From: an uncultured Acinetobacter sp.
GTDB taxonomy: Bacteria > Pseudomonadota > Gammaproteobacteria > Pseudomonadales > Moraxellaceae
Length of the DNA stretch: 64,000 bases
Direction of reading: 5' to 3'
Assembly (NCBI RefSeq): GCF_947626835.1
Contig: NZ_CANQTS010000004.1
Span: 47,927-111,926, forward strand
Within the stretch, counting starts at the first letter, position 1, and each line of letters starts with the position of its first letter. Made by a program: the position numbers and the translations under genes. Positions 8,443 to 17,180 of this stretch are shown here, one piece after another. The notes under the pieces were generated by a model. It was not told the origin of the DNA and made no database searches. It saw nothing but the letters and a program-made list of their open reading frames with translations.

Positions 8443-8750
8443 TATTCGTCTGCCGCAGCTGCTTGAATCGCTTCGATTAATGCATACTTGGTAAGCGATG
8501 CATCAAGTTCAATTTCATATTCATGCAGTGCAAATTCAACCAATTGAGCTTTTGTCATTTTAGCCAAATCAATCTCTTCATCCCCCTCTTGGGTGGAATC
8601 GGTTGCTTCAACCAATACGCCACGACCACGCGCCAATAAATCTTTTGCAAGATCTTGATCAACTTCAACTTCAGCGCCTGCAACACGAATTTCACCATCA
8701 ATTACAACAGCAGAAGTTAAAGCGATAACTACAGTTAGTTTCTTAACCAT
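8442..8750 (-). CDS. Small head-region protein with a C-terminal HeH/LEM-like helix pair, hypothetical
   Basis: 102 residues. The N-terminal half is a short beta-rich domain (VVIDGEIRVAGAEVEVDQDLAKDLLARGRGVLVE); the C-terminal half (MTKAQLVEFALHEYEIELDASLTKYALIEAIQ) looks like a helix-extended-helix motif found in phage head and Rho-like proteins. Proteins like this occur after the major capsid gene in many phages. The role is not established here and is inferred from position. Confidence 0.6.
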   Translation of the reverse strand: MVKKLTVVIALTSAVVIDGEIRVAGAEVEVDQDLAKDLLARGRGVLVEATDSTQEGDEEIDLAKMTKAQLVEFALHEYEIELDASLTKYALIEAIQAAAADE

Positions 8751-8795
8751 TTTTATATGCCTATATAAAGTCTAAAGACAGGTTAGAAACCAGCA

Positions 8796-10775
8796 TTAAG
8801 CTGGTTTCTTGCCATAGCAAATTGATGCAGTATTGCGAAGAATAAAGTCTACGTCTTGGAAGCCAACAATGCGCACGCCACCTTTAGCACTTGATGAATA
8901 CGGATCGACAGTAATATCAAGACCACCCCAAAGTGCGATGATTAAGTCGGCAAAGTTACCGAAGAACACATCACCATTGGCAATTTGATTGGTTACTTCT
9001 GTGCGGTAGCCGTTCATTGTATTGCCTGCTTCCCAGATTGTACTTTCTGTACCAGATCCAAAACGCGCTGTTGTTTTTGCATGACCGCGCATTACTGCGT
9101 TAATCACATATGCCATACGGTCTGCTTCTGCATTATCAGATGCAATTTCAGACTCCATTTTCACCAATTCAGCAAAAGTAGGATTATCCGCAGCAAAATT
9201 CACGGCGTTAATGCCTGAAATATTTTTAAGGCCTAGTGGCTGATTTGCAGAACCTGAACCGTAATAAGCAGCATGGTCAATTTTCAATGCAATTGAACGG
9301 TTTAAATCATTCCAAACCAAATCTTCTGCTGCTGGAGAGCTTTGTTGTAAAAGCTTACGTGTAATCTCAACACGGCCACCAACTGTTTTAGGAGATGCTT
9401 TTAATTGTGAAGTAGTAGGATTTGAACCGCCAACCTCTTCATCTTCACCCAACCAATATGCTGTTGAGCCAGCAGTTTGTTTTGGAATATCAACATCGCC
9501 AACTAAACCACCCATCACATAACCAAGACCCATGATTGAAGTGCGGTTGCGAAGCATGTCAATAAACATGTCTGCACGATGGTCTTCAGCAACAAGGCTT
9601 GCACCAGAGCTTGAAGTACCGCCTTTTTCAAACGCACGATTTAAAACATCGCTTGGCACTAAAATACCTTGTGCAGTACGACCATACGCTTTTTCAGCTT
9701 CACGGCTACATTCCATTTCAAAAGCAGCTGCTTCTTTATCTGCTTGTGTTGCATTTGGAAGTAATGCACGAATTGCGCGGACCAAGCTAAAACGCTGAAC
9801 TTCCGAATCAGACAAACCAAGGTTACTATCACGCGTTTGTTCGCGTAACGGTTTGCTTTGTTTTTTATGGGTTCGTTCTAAAATTGCGGCTTGCAAATCT
9901 GTTGCTGTTTTATTTTCATCAATGAATTGACGAACCAAGTCACTCGCACCAAAACGCTCACCTAAAGCAATAATATCGCTTACACGTTTGCGCTCTGCTT
10001 GCGCGCCTTGCTCTGCTGTATCATCAACAGCGCGAACCAATTCGATTGCACCAAAACGCTTACCTTCTGCGTCTACTTGTTGACGTACTTGGTTGCCCTT
10101 TTCGTCAGTAAAATATTCCCAATTCATAATGTGTGTTCTCTGTTGATGAGGAATTTGAGTATTGTTTATTTTTTCATTTTGCAAATTCGTAGGCGTGTTT
10201 TCATTATTCACAATTGCAGAACGCCCCACCCCCACTGTGATATCCGCAGGTACAGATACAAGTGAAATCTCATAAGGTTCCCAATCTGTAATGAGATAAA
10301 CATCATTATCATCACGTGTTTCTTTTAACTTGGCACCGAGTACGCGATAACCCACAGATACATGCTTACGAATACCATCTTTAACATCTTGAAAAATCTC
10401 TTCTGCATGTGCTGAGCGCCCAAAACGAACTACCGCACGACCTTTGCGATCTGCATCAATGCGCACAGATTCAACAACACCCACCTGATCATCCCAATCA
10501 TGATTCAGCAACAAAGAACCACCAATAATGCGGTCCATACGCATAGCGCCAGCACTATGATCTAGTACCTCAAAACCAAACCAACGCTGAACCTCCACTT
10601 CACTTGAAAATGAAAGCTCTACAGTGCGTTTTTCTTCATCAATTGAAGCGCGCTCAAAAGTAAAAGAACGCGTTAATGCCTCCTTGTTAAATTCAGGCAA
10701 CACAGTGTTTGAAGCATCACGTGTAAAATAGGTACCAGCCAAAGCCATCGCTAAATTGATACGGTTAATTTTCAT
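8796..10775 (-). CDS. Fused prohead protease and HK97-type major capsid protein
   Basis: 659 residues. Residues ~35-185 are a prohead protease of the HK97/S78 type, with His92 in LLLNHDWD and Ser140 in HVSVGYR as likely catalytic residues. Residues ~217-659 begin MNWEYFTDEKGNQVRQQ and form the capsid protein, including SILVPSD-like, GLGYVMGG and VEITRKLLQQSS segments. Protease-capsid fusions are known. The linker region (~186-216) contains late motif copy L3, and an internal ATG at 10127 could start the capsid part alone. The stop codon lies inside a strong hairpin (8787-8811). It follows the portal gene with a start/stop overlap. Confidence 0.9.
   Translation of the reverse strand: MKINRINLAMALAGTYFTRDASNTVLPEFNKEALTRSFTFERASIDEEKRTVELSFSSEVEVQRWFGFEVLDHSAGAMRMDRIIGGSLLLNHDWDDQVGVVESVRIDADRKGRAVVRFGRSAHAEEIFQDVKDGIRKHVSVGYRVLGAKLKETRDDNDVYLITDWEPYEISLVSVPADITVGVGRSAIVNNENTPTNLQNEKINNTQIPHQQRTHIMNWEYFTDEKGNQVRQQVDAEGKRFGAIELVRAVDDTAEQGAQAERKRVSDIIALGERFGASDLVRQFIDENKTATDLQAAILERTHKKQSKPLREQTRDSNLGLSDSEVQRFSLVRAIRALLPNATQADKEAAAFEMECSREAEKAYGRTAQGILVPSDVLNRAFEKGGTSSSGASLVAEDHRADMFIDMLRNRTSIMGLGYVMGGLVGDVDIPKQTAGSTAYWLGEDEEVGGSNPTTSQLKASPKTVGGRVEITRKLLQQSSPAAEDLVWNDLNRSIALKIDHAAYYGSGSANQPLGLKNISGINAVNFAADNPTFAELVKMESEIASDNAEADRMAYVINAVMRGHAKTTARFGSGTESTIWEAGNTMNGYRTEVTNQIANGDVFFGNFADLIIALWGGLDITVDPYSSSAKGGVRIVGFQDVDFILRNTASICYGKKPA
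10198..10216 (-). promoter_or_regulatory. Late-region motif copy L3, inside the protease-capsid fusion gene
   Basis: The minus strand reads CAATTGTGAATAATGAAAA, identical to L2. It is read through in frame as the codons for Ile-Val-Asn-Asn-Glu, at the junction between the protease and capsid parts, and lies 71 nt upstream of the internal ATG at 10127. A nested late promoter for the capsid part is inferred. Confidence 0.5.
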
Positions 10776-12335
10776 TTACATACCTTCCTTTGGACGACCT
10801 ACCGCCCCTGTTTGTTTGCGCCCCATGCTGGCAAGCACCATTTCTTCTGCGGTTTCAGCAGAAAAACCTTGATTAATGTATTCGTCTTTCATTGTTTTTA
10901 AATCACGCGCGGATTCTGCCCACACGGTTTGCGGATCTTTACCTTGTTCGCGAATTACAGAGCCTGGTGAAGTCAGCATGTTATTTTTTGCTTTTTCAGC
11001 GGCTGCTACTTCGCTTGATGGATCGATCCACGTCCAACGACGTGCTTGCCAAGAAACCTTGCTTAATCGGTCAAGCTCCAATGCCTGATATGAAGAACCA
11101 TTTTTTTTCTTAATATGGCCTTTCAATAGCGAATATTTGAGCCATTCAAAAAATACAGGCTCAATCAGTGTTTCAATTAGCCATTGTTGTAGTTCTTTCC
11201 AGTGTTCGCGCTCATCCAATGTGCCCTGACGAATACTTGAGAAGTTGACGTTTTCCAAATCTGAAGCAAGGTTGTTATATAAAACCCCCATACCTGCCGC
11301 CATCGATCTAAGCATTGCTTTGTGAAATGGTAGAAATTCACCTGTTGGATAATTTGGCGACCACTCTTTTAACTCTGCCCCCTCGGGTAGCATCGGAAAT
11401 TCACCCGCTTGCGATTCAATTTGAATCTCATCGTCTTCTTCAAATTTAGGACCGAAACCCTCACGCCACTGAATAAAACCCATTTTGTTAGCGGAAACAC
11501 GTGCATTCACAATAGCTGAGTCTTCAAATTCTGAAATTTGATGTAATCGGAATAAGCTTGTAGAAGTCCAAGGCAAGCCACGCTTTTGCCCAACCATGTC
11601 TTCTAAAAATCCATGAATTACATCAGAAGCTTCTACACGAGTGTAATTGTTAGTCGCTGTTCGATAGTAAACATCATCACCATCTGTAGCATTAAAGTAA
11701 TATGCGATTGGCTTGCCATAAGTATTAAACTCAATGCCTTGGCGAATAAATCTGCCATTTTTCAACTTAGCGTTGTAATCAATTGGACAACGTTGTGCAT
11801 CAATCATCTGTAACGAAAACCCCCATGGCCCAGCGTCACCACCGCGAACGATCCGTGCAAAAAACTCACCATCCTTAGCTGCAGAAACCACGCAAGTACG
11901 CTGAATAGAGCGCCATGTTTTCTTTGATTGAATATCGCAATTTTCTTTTTTCGACCAATCAGACCATGCAAACTCAAGTGCATCATTGGCTTGGGCATCA
12001 AGTTTACCTGCGGAGTTTTTAACTTGTGCTTGAAGTGTCACACCAGTAGGGCCAACAATATTTTGGTGCACCATGCGAACATAGTTTTTCGCATAGTCAT
12101 TGTTTGAGCATTGCTCACGACTACGTGCCACTAAAATTCTTTGATTGCGTTCAATTACTATATCCGCGCTGATCGGCATAGATGGCCACTTACTGTTTAA
12201 GCGACTTGAAACAGCAGCTTTAAAAGAGCGAACCATATTTCGATATAGTTTTTTTGGCTTGTTCACAGTTACGTCATTCAATTCTGTAACGTGTGGAGTT
12301 CTGATTTGGTCTTCTTTCTTTACTAATCCAAACAT
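10776..12335 (-). CDS. Portal protein (lambda gpB family)
   Basis: 519 residues. It contains the lambda-family portal signature segments: DIVIERNQRILVARSREQCSNNDYAKNYVRMVHQNIVGPTG near the N terminus, and SSIRQGTLDEREHWKELQQWLIE in the last third. It forms the dodecameric ring at the capsid vertex through which DNA is packaged. It ends in TAAATG overlap with the protease-capsid gene, and follows a small gpW-position gene by 3 nt. Confidence 0.92.
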   Translation of the reverse strand: MFGLVKKEDQIRTPHVTELNDVTVNKPKKLYRNMVRSFKAAVSSRLNSKWPSMPISADIVIERNQRILVARSREQCSNNDYAKNYVRMVHQNIVGPTGVTLQAQVKNSAGKLDAQANDALEFAWSDWSKKENCDIQSKKTWRSIQRTCVVSAAKDGEFFARIVRGGDAGPWGFSLQMIDAQRCPIDYNAKLKNGRFIRQGIEFNTYGKPIAYYFNATDGDDVYYRTATNNYTRVEASDVIHGFLEDMVGQKRGLPWTSTSLFRLHQISEFEDSAIVNARVSANKMGFIQWREGFGPKFEEDDEIQIESQAGEFPMLPEGAELKEWSPNYPTGEFLPFHKAMLRSMAAGMGVLYNNLASDLENVNFSSIRQGTLDEREHWKELQQWLIETLIEPVFFEWLKYSLLKGHIKKKNGSSYQALELDRLSKVSWQARRWTWIDPSSEVAAAEKAKNNMLTSPGSVIREQGKDPQTVWAESARDLKTMKDEYINQGFSAETAEEMVLASMGRKQTGAVGRPKEGM

Positions 12336-12338
12336 GGC

Positions 12339-12884
12339 TTACCCCAAACGCACACGTAATGTTTTACCGAACATGCTTTTGCCGGATAGCTTTGCTTCTT
12401 CACGGCTCACTTCTGCTCGATACTGATCACGTAGTTTCTTTAAAGTTTCTAGTGGTGTTCGATATAGTTCACGGTTGTTAATTCTGTATCGTTCTTGATC
12501 AAGAGATGCACGCCCTTCAATAGTTGCCTCAATTGCATCTAATGTTTTACGTGCATGACTTCTTAAATCTTGGCTTGTAGATATCGCTGCCAAGTCTGCT
12601 TTAATCTCAACAGCACCAGCTTCAAGTTCATCAACTTCACCAGATTCAGTTTGAATTGCTCGAAGTGAATAGCCGTAATGACCCGCTTTGTATTCTTTAG
12701 TAACCAAAGCTGAAATATTGAAAATATGCATATTGCCCTGTGGTTCTGCCTGCATATCAATTGCATCAGCACCACGTAAATAGGCGTGAATTGTCCAATC
12801 GGAGGCAGGATAAGCGGTCAAATTCAAACTAAATTTAAACGTAGTACCTGCTTTGATTTGGTTTGGAAATTGCTGACCACTCAT
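12339..12884 (-). CDS. Head-tail connector region protein (gpW position), hypothetical
   Basis: 181 residues. The first ~95 residues form a beta-rich domain (AGTTFKFSLNLTAYPASDWTIHAYLRG). The rest is helical (LDAIEATIEGRASLDQERYRINNREL, then TPLETLKKLRDQYRAEVSREE), which resembles proteins that replace or extend lambda gpW between terminase and portal. A structural connector role is inferred from the helical C-terminal half and position. Late motif L4 lies 59 nt upstream of its ATG. Confidence 0.55.
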   Translation of the reverse strand: MSGQQFPNQIKAGTTFKFSLNLTAYPASDWTIHAYLRGADAIDMQAEPQGNMHIFNISALVTKEYKAGHYGYSLRAIQTESGEVDELEAGAVEIKADLAAISTSQDLRSHARKTLDAIEATIEGRASLDQERYRINNRELYRTPLETLKKLRDQYRAEVSREEAKLSGKSMFGKTLRVRLG

Positions 12885-12942
12885 GTATTTTTAACCAAAA
12901 ATGCGTGTTTTCTTGGTCTTATCATTATTTTTTAGGCGTTTT

Positions 12943-12961
12943 TTTTCATTATTCACAATTG
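12943..12961 (-). promoter_or_regulatory. Late-region motif copy L4 (upstream of head operon)
   Basis: The minus strand reads CAATTGTGAATAATGAAAA, or the same with one extra A in the run, immediately after a hairpin terminator and 59 nt before the ATG at 12884. An A+T-rich -10-like stretch (AAAATAATG) lies about 25 nt downstream. It would drive the connector, portal, capsid and downstream head genes. Confidence 0.6.
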
Positions 12962-12985
12962 CAAAAAGCACCCTTTCGGATGCTT
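12962..12985 (-). terminator. Intrinsic terminator after the 13.0-14.5 kb cassette
   Basis: The stem AAGCATCC/GGGTGCTT with a GAAA loop is followed on the minus strand by TTTTT. It ends the three-gene cassette and immediately precedes motif L4. Confidence 0.8.
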
Positions 12986-12999
12986 GTAAAAATTTAAAT

Positions 13000-13368
13000 T
13001 TAAACTTCTTCCAGAACTTCAGAAAGCCCATTTAAGGCTAATGCTGCCTGCCAATTCTCTTGTGCGTCACCGTCTACGACTACACGTTCATATAAAACGG
13101 AAATAGCTGCTTGCATTGGCTCTTGTAGCTCAACAGATAATTGACTAATAAATGCATTGCGTAGTTCGTCACTGCTAAATTCGGCATAGTCATCAATGCG
13201 CCAGTAGCTATGACAGCCGTAGTGAGTCACTTCACCACTTTTATCGCAAAGCGGCACGCTGATGTTATTCGGGCCGCATTCGTAGACTTCTGCAAGCGCA
13301 TTGATTAAAGCAAGGTAAGCGGCAGGGATGATATTCACGACTGATAAAATATAAAGATCACTTGTCAT
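13000..13368 (-). CDS. Hypothetical phage protein
   Basis: 122 residues, acidic, with a cysteine/histidine-containing middle part (YECGPNNISVPLCDKSGEVTHYGCHSYWR) that might bind metal, and helical ends. I do not recognise the family. It overlaps the 13365-14297 gene by 4 nt and is the last gene of a three-gene cassette between large terminase and the connector gene, which is closed by a terminator. By context it may assist the product of the upstream gene, as assembly factors often follow fibre-like genes. Confidence 0.55.
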   Translation of the reverse strand: MTSDLYILSVVNIIPAAYLALINALAEVYECGPNNISVPLCDKSGEVTHYGCHSYWRIDDYAEFSSDELRNAFISQLSVELQEPMQAAISVLYERVVVDGDAQENWQAALALNGLSEVLEEV

Positions 13369-14297
13369 GTAGCCGCCCCAATTTTATTAAAATAATCTGC
13401 AACTTGACTGCGCTCTAGATCAGTAAGTGCGCGATTAATCAATAAGTACTGCTTAAAATCTTGATTAATAATATGTGCTTGATTGATTGCTTGATTATCT
13501 AAAATCTGTGTTTGCTCACCGTGCTTTACAGTTACAATCGTGCAGTTTGTTAAAGCGCTTGGGAATGCAATGTTTAGTGCATCATCAATGCCGTCAAATT
13601 TAATGTCGTTTTGTAATAGTGGTTTTTTAGCGCTATCAATTTGATATGCGTGATTTCCAGCCACTTCTTTAACCGAAACAGACTCGACTATTATTTGAGC
13701 ACCAATAGCTTCTGTCGCGACTGCATAAGCACGTAGCACTCCCGAAACAGACGTAGCTTCCAAGATAAAAGTGTATTCAGTTGTAGTTGTTGAAGTAAGG
13801 GTAGTCCGATAGCTGAATTTATCAAATGCAGAAAACAATCGGAAATGCTGAGTACCGCCAATTTCATTTTTACGTGCAATGAATTTAATTTTGTAGAACT
13901 TGCCAACCGTAAGACCTGAAATAGGTATTTCAGCTCGATTAGCAGGGCCTGTTTGCGCTGTGACAACCAAAGCAGTACCCTCAATGCTAAGCGTAGCCCA
14001 TACAGGCGATATTCCTGCAAGTGAGTTAAACCCTGCTGAATAGTTTGACAATTCATTGCCAAGTACCAACCCTTTGCTCTTATCCAACAGCAACCCTACA
14101 GGCTGCCCTGCTGCTGTGACTGGAACAATCCCTGTTGCATCTTGATAGAGTGTACTTAAGTCGTTAGGGTCGTATGCGAAGCCCTGCTCACCGTTTGAGA
14201 ATAGTTTGCGCATTAGTGAGTGTATGGTTTCATTAACAAAAATGGCAGCTTTACCAGTTTTAGGCTCAATAGCTGCTCTTGAATTGACGATAGCCAT
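13365..14297 (-). CDS. Virion surface protein with LamG/concanavalin-like C terminus, hypothetical
   Basis: 310 residues. A central beta-rich region (YKIKFIARKNEIGGTQHFRLFS, then TTTEYTFILEATSVSGVLRAY) looks like a carbohydrate-binding jelly-roll, and the end (NDIKFDGIDDALNIAFP, then QYLLINRALTDLERSQVADYFNKIGA) looks like the terminus of LamG-type phage proteins, where an FNRALT-like phrase is common. It may decorate the capsid or act as a receptor-binding accessory protein. The assignment is from pattern recognition only. It lies in a cassette between terminase and head genes, an unusual place for a fibre. Confidence 0.5.
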   Translation of the reverse strand: MAIVNSRAAIEPKTGKAAIFVNETIHSLMRKLFSNGEQGFAYDPNDLSTLYQDATGIVPVTAAGQPVGLLLDKSKGLVLGNELSNYSAGFNSLAGISPVWATLSIEGTALVVTAQTGPANRAEIPISGLTVGKFYKIKFIARKNEIGGTQHFRLFSAFDKFSYRTTLTSTTTTEYTFILEATSVSGVLRAYAVATEAIGAQIIVESVSVKEVAGNHAYQIDSAKKPLLQNDIKFDGIDDALNIAFPSALTNCTIVTVKHGEQTQILDNQAINQAHIINQDFKQYLLINRALTDLERSQVADYFNKIGAAT

Positions 14298-14299
14298 AA

Positions 14300-14545
14300 T
14301 TAACCTCGTCTTAATAAAACATCACCACCAACAACTTTGATGTAATGCCAGCTTTGCTGTAATACAGATGAATCATTAATAGCCAAATCTACAATCTTGA
14401 CCCAGTTGACTTGATCGTGACTCCCATACACAGCACTCGCTGTTGCTGTTGATTGATATGTATATATAGATGACAAGCCTTTTATTTTGTAAATTTGACC
14501 ATTTTTAAGAGTAACTAGCTCAGCTGGAGAGATTTCAGTAACCAT
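14300..14545 (-). CDS. Small hypothetical phage protein (discoidin-like fragment)
   Basis: 81 residues, no cysteine. The sequence SIYTYQSTATASAVYGSHDQVNWVKIVDLAINDSS resembles a piece of an F5/8 type C (discoidin) fold, where S-x-D-x-x-x-W is common. It is followed after 2 nt by the larger LamG-like protein, so they are one unit. A weak copy of the late motif (L5) lies about 50 nt upstream. Confidence 0.5.
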   Translation of the reverse strand: MVTEISPAELVTLKNGQIYKIKGLSSIYTYQSTATASAVYGSHDQVNWVKIVDLAINDSSVLQQSWHYIKVVGGDVLLRRG

Positions 14546-14592
14546 TTTATTTACTCAAATATAAAATTTGAATGTAGTCAAAGCTAACTTTG

Positions 14593-14609
14593 AAATCATT
14601 ATTCAGTTT
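14593..14609 (-). promoter_or_regulatory. Late-region motif copy L5, degenerate
   Basis: The minus strand reads AAACTGAATAATGATTT. It keeps the TGAATAATGA core of the motif but lacks the flanks. It lies just after the large terminase stop and about 50 nt before the ATG of the 14300-14545 gene, the same geometry as the better copies. Confidence 0.35.
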
Positions 14610-14621
14610 TGTTGTTGGTAT

Positions 14622-16622
14622 TTAGGACGGCTTCTTATTTCCAAATATTCGTTTTTTCTTAACCACAGCACTCTTGATAGCTGGCATGACTATTTTTGCT
14701 TGTGGCTTTTTAACAACCTTACGTTTAACAACAGTTTTAGGCTTAGATTCGGTATTCTCTTTATTTTCAATCACAGGTTGATCTGACACATCTATTGATA
14801 CACGCTCAGCTACACGCTTTAAATTCGGCTGCATAATTTTTAAAGCAGCCAAAGCATATACACGACAATCCAGTGCTTCATTTCGTGCTCGATCTGGCTT
14901 ATGCCATTCACGTATTGGCTGTCCTTTGACATAGCGGATAATCAATTTTTCAGCCGTTAATTGTCTATACCATTCACTTTCTCGGTCATGTGGAAAATGA
15001 CAATATCCCGGTCCTTTCTTTTCTAAATCCAAACGGCGCATGACAGTGAGTTTGGCTTCATCAACCCCCACAATGAATAAATCAACTTTACGCTTATCTT
15101 TACCCGATTGCTTACGCTGTGGACTTTGCACAATCGGCATACCCCAACCGGCACGCCCTTTAATTGCAAATAATTTTCTATTTCTACGACTTTTTACATA
15201 TTCATAGGCACGCTGTGTATAACCAGCCGTACCACCTGTATCTAAACATGCAGCCGAAACACTCAGTTGTGCACCCGATTCATGCAGATACGTAGCTTCA
15301 AGAATGTCGTCTAATTCTTCCCAGATTTCATCACCCAGCGGATCACCCCAAAGCACACGGTAATCAATAGACCAACTTTCTTCACCTACACCCCAAGCGA
15401 CAATCTCAAGTTCTAAACGATCCATCTGCATGTCGATACCACAAGTTAGATAGACACCTGCGTTCGGCACACGTGCGACATATTCCTCAGCACGCAATTG
15501 AAGTATTTCAGGATCTGCCTTATCTCCATTTTCTTCATAAGTTTCACCCAGTGACACATTTACAAATACCTGTAAATCATCAAGTGTCAATTTATCCAAA
15601 TAGGATTGCACGATGTCACGCATCTTACGGAATGTAGAAAGCATCTCTGGTGCGTGAAAGCTAATATGCCCCTTAAAAGGCTTTTCGGCTTTCCAACCAT
15701 GACCAAGTTTTTCAGCATTGCGAATCGATGCAATGCGCTCACCATCAGACCACACTACACCACAGCATTCACAGCGATAACCCGCTGTTTCAACATCATG
15801 TTCTTGATCCAAATCCTCTTTTGCATCTTGAATATTTGTAGATTTTCGACCCTGCCAAGTGACATTTTCCCACCTTAAAAATTGCGCTTCATTGCAATGT
15901 GGACAAGGTACATAATACCGGCGCATATCACCTTGCTTAAACGCATTTTCAACACGGCTTGCACCTGCAATAGTGGGTGTGCTTGATTCAGTTCTTAATG
16001 CTTGGTCGCCAAATGTTGCAGAACGCTGAGCAAGTAATTCAATTGGATCACCTTCTGCCGTTGCCTCCATGCCGTCAATTTCATCGGCATGCGTAATTGG
16101 TGCAGAACGCGAACGCAAAGTTTTTGGAGAGCCTGCCCAGGAAAACATCAACCAACCACCAACGTAAGAAATCATGCGACTGTTATTCACACCATCACGG
16201 CTACGTGGCTTGGCCATCTTTTGTGAAATAGACCTGTTCGCTTCAATCATTGGACGAAGCTTAGTTTCTAGAAAAGTTTGCACATCGCCTTGTGTTGGCT
16301 GTACGAATATTTGTGATTTAGGCTCATGAGCAATGAAATAACCGGTTGCGCACTGCTGAATGGTAGTTTTACCAAGCTGTGCGCCTGTCATGTAGGTAAT
16401 ACGACGAACACCATATTCTTTAATGGCGTCAATCATCCCTCTTTGATAAGGTGCGTTATCAAAATTAATAGGACCCGGTATCGCATTACCCACAGGGATT
16501 TTAATATTTTTTTCTGCCCACTTGCTTGGCAAAATATCTGGTGGCGGTACCAGATGATGCATAGAGCGTTTTACAGCATCTAAAACAGATCCGTGATTAC
16601 TGAATATAGATAAATCACTCAA
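14622..16622 (-). CDS. Terminase large subunit (lambda gpA family)
   Basis: About 666 residues. The N-terminal ATPase shows PSKWAEKNIKIPVGNAIPGP, a Walker A-like GAQLGKT and an ITHADEIDG Walker B-type segment; a zinc-like CPHCNEAQ and YRCECCGVVW occur mid-protein; a C-terminal nuclease region includes VRDALDCRVYA-like residues (NEALDCRVYALAALK). It packages DNA with the small subunit. I place the start at TTG 16622, preceded by GGAGGAAGAG in the end of the small-subunit gene; an in-frame TTG at 16661 extends it by 13 residues. No ATG lies near. The C-terminal tail is Lys-rich. Confidence 0.9.
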   Translation of the reverse strand: MSDLSIFSNHGSVLDAVKRSMHHLVPPPDILPSKWAEKNIKIPVGNAIPGPINFDNAPYQRGMIDAIKEYGVRRITYMTGAQLGKTTIQQCATGYFIAHEPKSQIFVQPTQGDVQTFLETKLRPMIEANRSISQKMAKPRSRDGVNNSRMISYVGGWLMFSWAGSPKTLRSRSAPITHADEIDGMEATAEGDPIELLAQRSATFGDQALRTESSTPTIAGASRVENAFKQGDMRRYYVPCPHCNEAQFLRWENVTWQGRKSTNIQDAKEDLDQEHDVETAGYRCECCGVVWSDGERIASIRNAEKLGHGWKAEKPFKGHISFHAPEMLSTFRKMRDIVQSYLDKLTLDDLQVFVNVSLGETYEENGDKADPEILQLRAEEYVARVPNAGVYLTCGIDMQMDRLELEIVAWGVGEESWSIDYRVLWGDPLGDEIWEELDDILEATYLHESGAQLSVSAACLDTGGTAGYTQRAYEYVKSRRNRKLFAIKGRAGWGMPIVQSPQRKQSGKDKRKVDLFIVGVDEAKLTVMRRLDLEKKGPGYCHFPHDRESEWYRQLTAEKLIIRYVKGQPIREWHKPDRARNEALDCRVYALAALKIMQPNLKRVAERVSIDVSDQPVIENKENTESKPKTVVKRKVVKKPQAKIVMPAIKSAVVKKKRIFGNKKPS

Positions 16623-17118
16623 TCTCTTCCTCCTCCAGCTCCTCTTCCGCTGAAGTTTCAAGCGCCAAGACCAATTCAGCTTTTAATTTCTCTTTAAAAG
16701 CTCTTTCATCAGTTTCACCAAGTAGCTGTAAAACGGCACGCTGCGGCACATTCATAATATTTGCACGTATAGCAGCAAATACCATTGCTTGAGCACGCTC
16801 AAACTCTGCAATTAATGCAACCTCACCTTTTTTTGTGGCCAACTCTAATTCAGTAAGTTCTGTTTTTGCTTTTTGCTCACGCAATTTTAATTCTTCGAGG
16901 TCATCTGGAATGCCACCTGTTGCTCGATCAACTGCTTCGTCTTGGAGCCATGATGAAATTTGGGCTGTATTAAACTTCCATTCTTGCCCCTTTCCATGAC
17001 CACGCACTACTACTGGGCAGCCTTTTTTTACCCACGAATCAACGGTTGTTAAAGCAACCCCAAAAACCTCTGCAAGCCCTGCTCTACTTACGTTTTGACC
17101 CTTTACAGCATTCGTCAT
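16615..17118 (-). CDS. Terminase small subunit (Nu1-like)
   Basis: 167 residues. The N terminus contains a winged-helix-like motif (RAGLAEVFGVALTTVDSWVKKGCPV, with KGQEWKFNTAQISSWL), typical of Nu1-type DNA-recognition subunits; the middle is coiled-coil (DLEELKLREQKAKTELTELELATKKGE); the C terminus is very acidic. It recognises the packaging site. Its last 8 bases overlap the large-subunit gene and its acidic tail codons double as the ribosome binding site for it. Confidence 0.88.
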   Translation of the reverse strand: MTNAVKGQNVSRAGLAEVFGVALTTVDSWVKKGCPVVVRGHGKGQEWKFNTAQISSWLQDEAVDRATGGIPDDLEELKLREQKAKTELTELELATKKGEVALIAEFERAQAMVFAAIRANIMNVPQRAVLQLLGETDERAFKEKLKAELVLALETSAEEELEEEEIE

Positions 17119-17180
17119 GACAAGACATCATCCAAACCTATTTATATTTAAGAAGTAGTAGTATGTTGCGATTTTGAAAT

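Noticed and set aside
13691..14062. Long alternate reading frame within the LamG-like protein gene
   Set aside because: Read in the wrong frame, rich in Leu and Gln from the complement of the real gene, no start signal.
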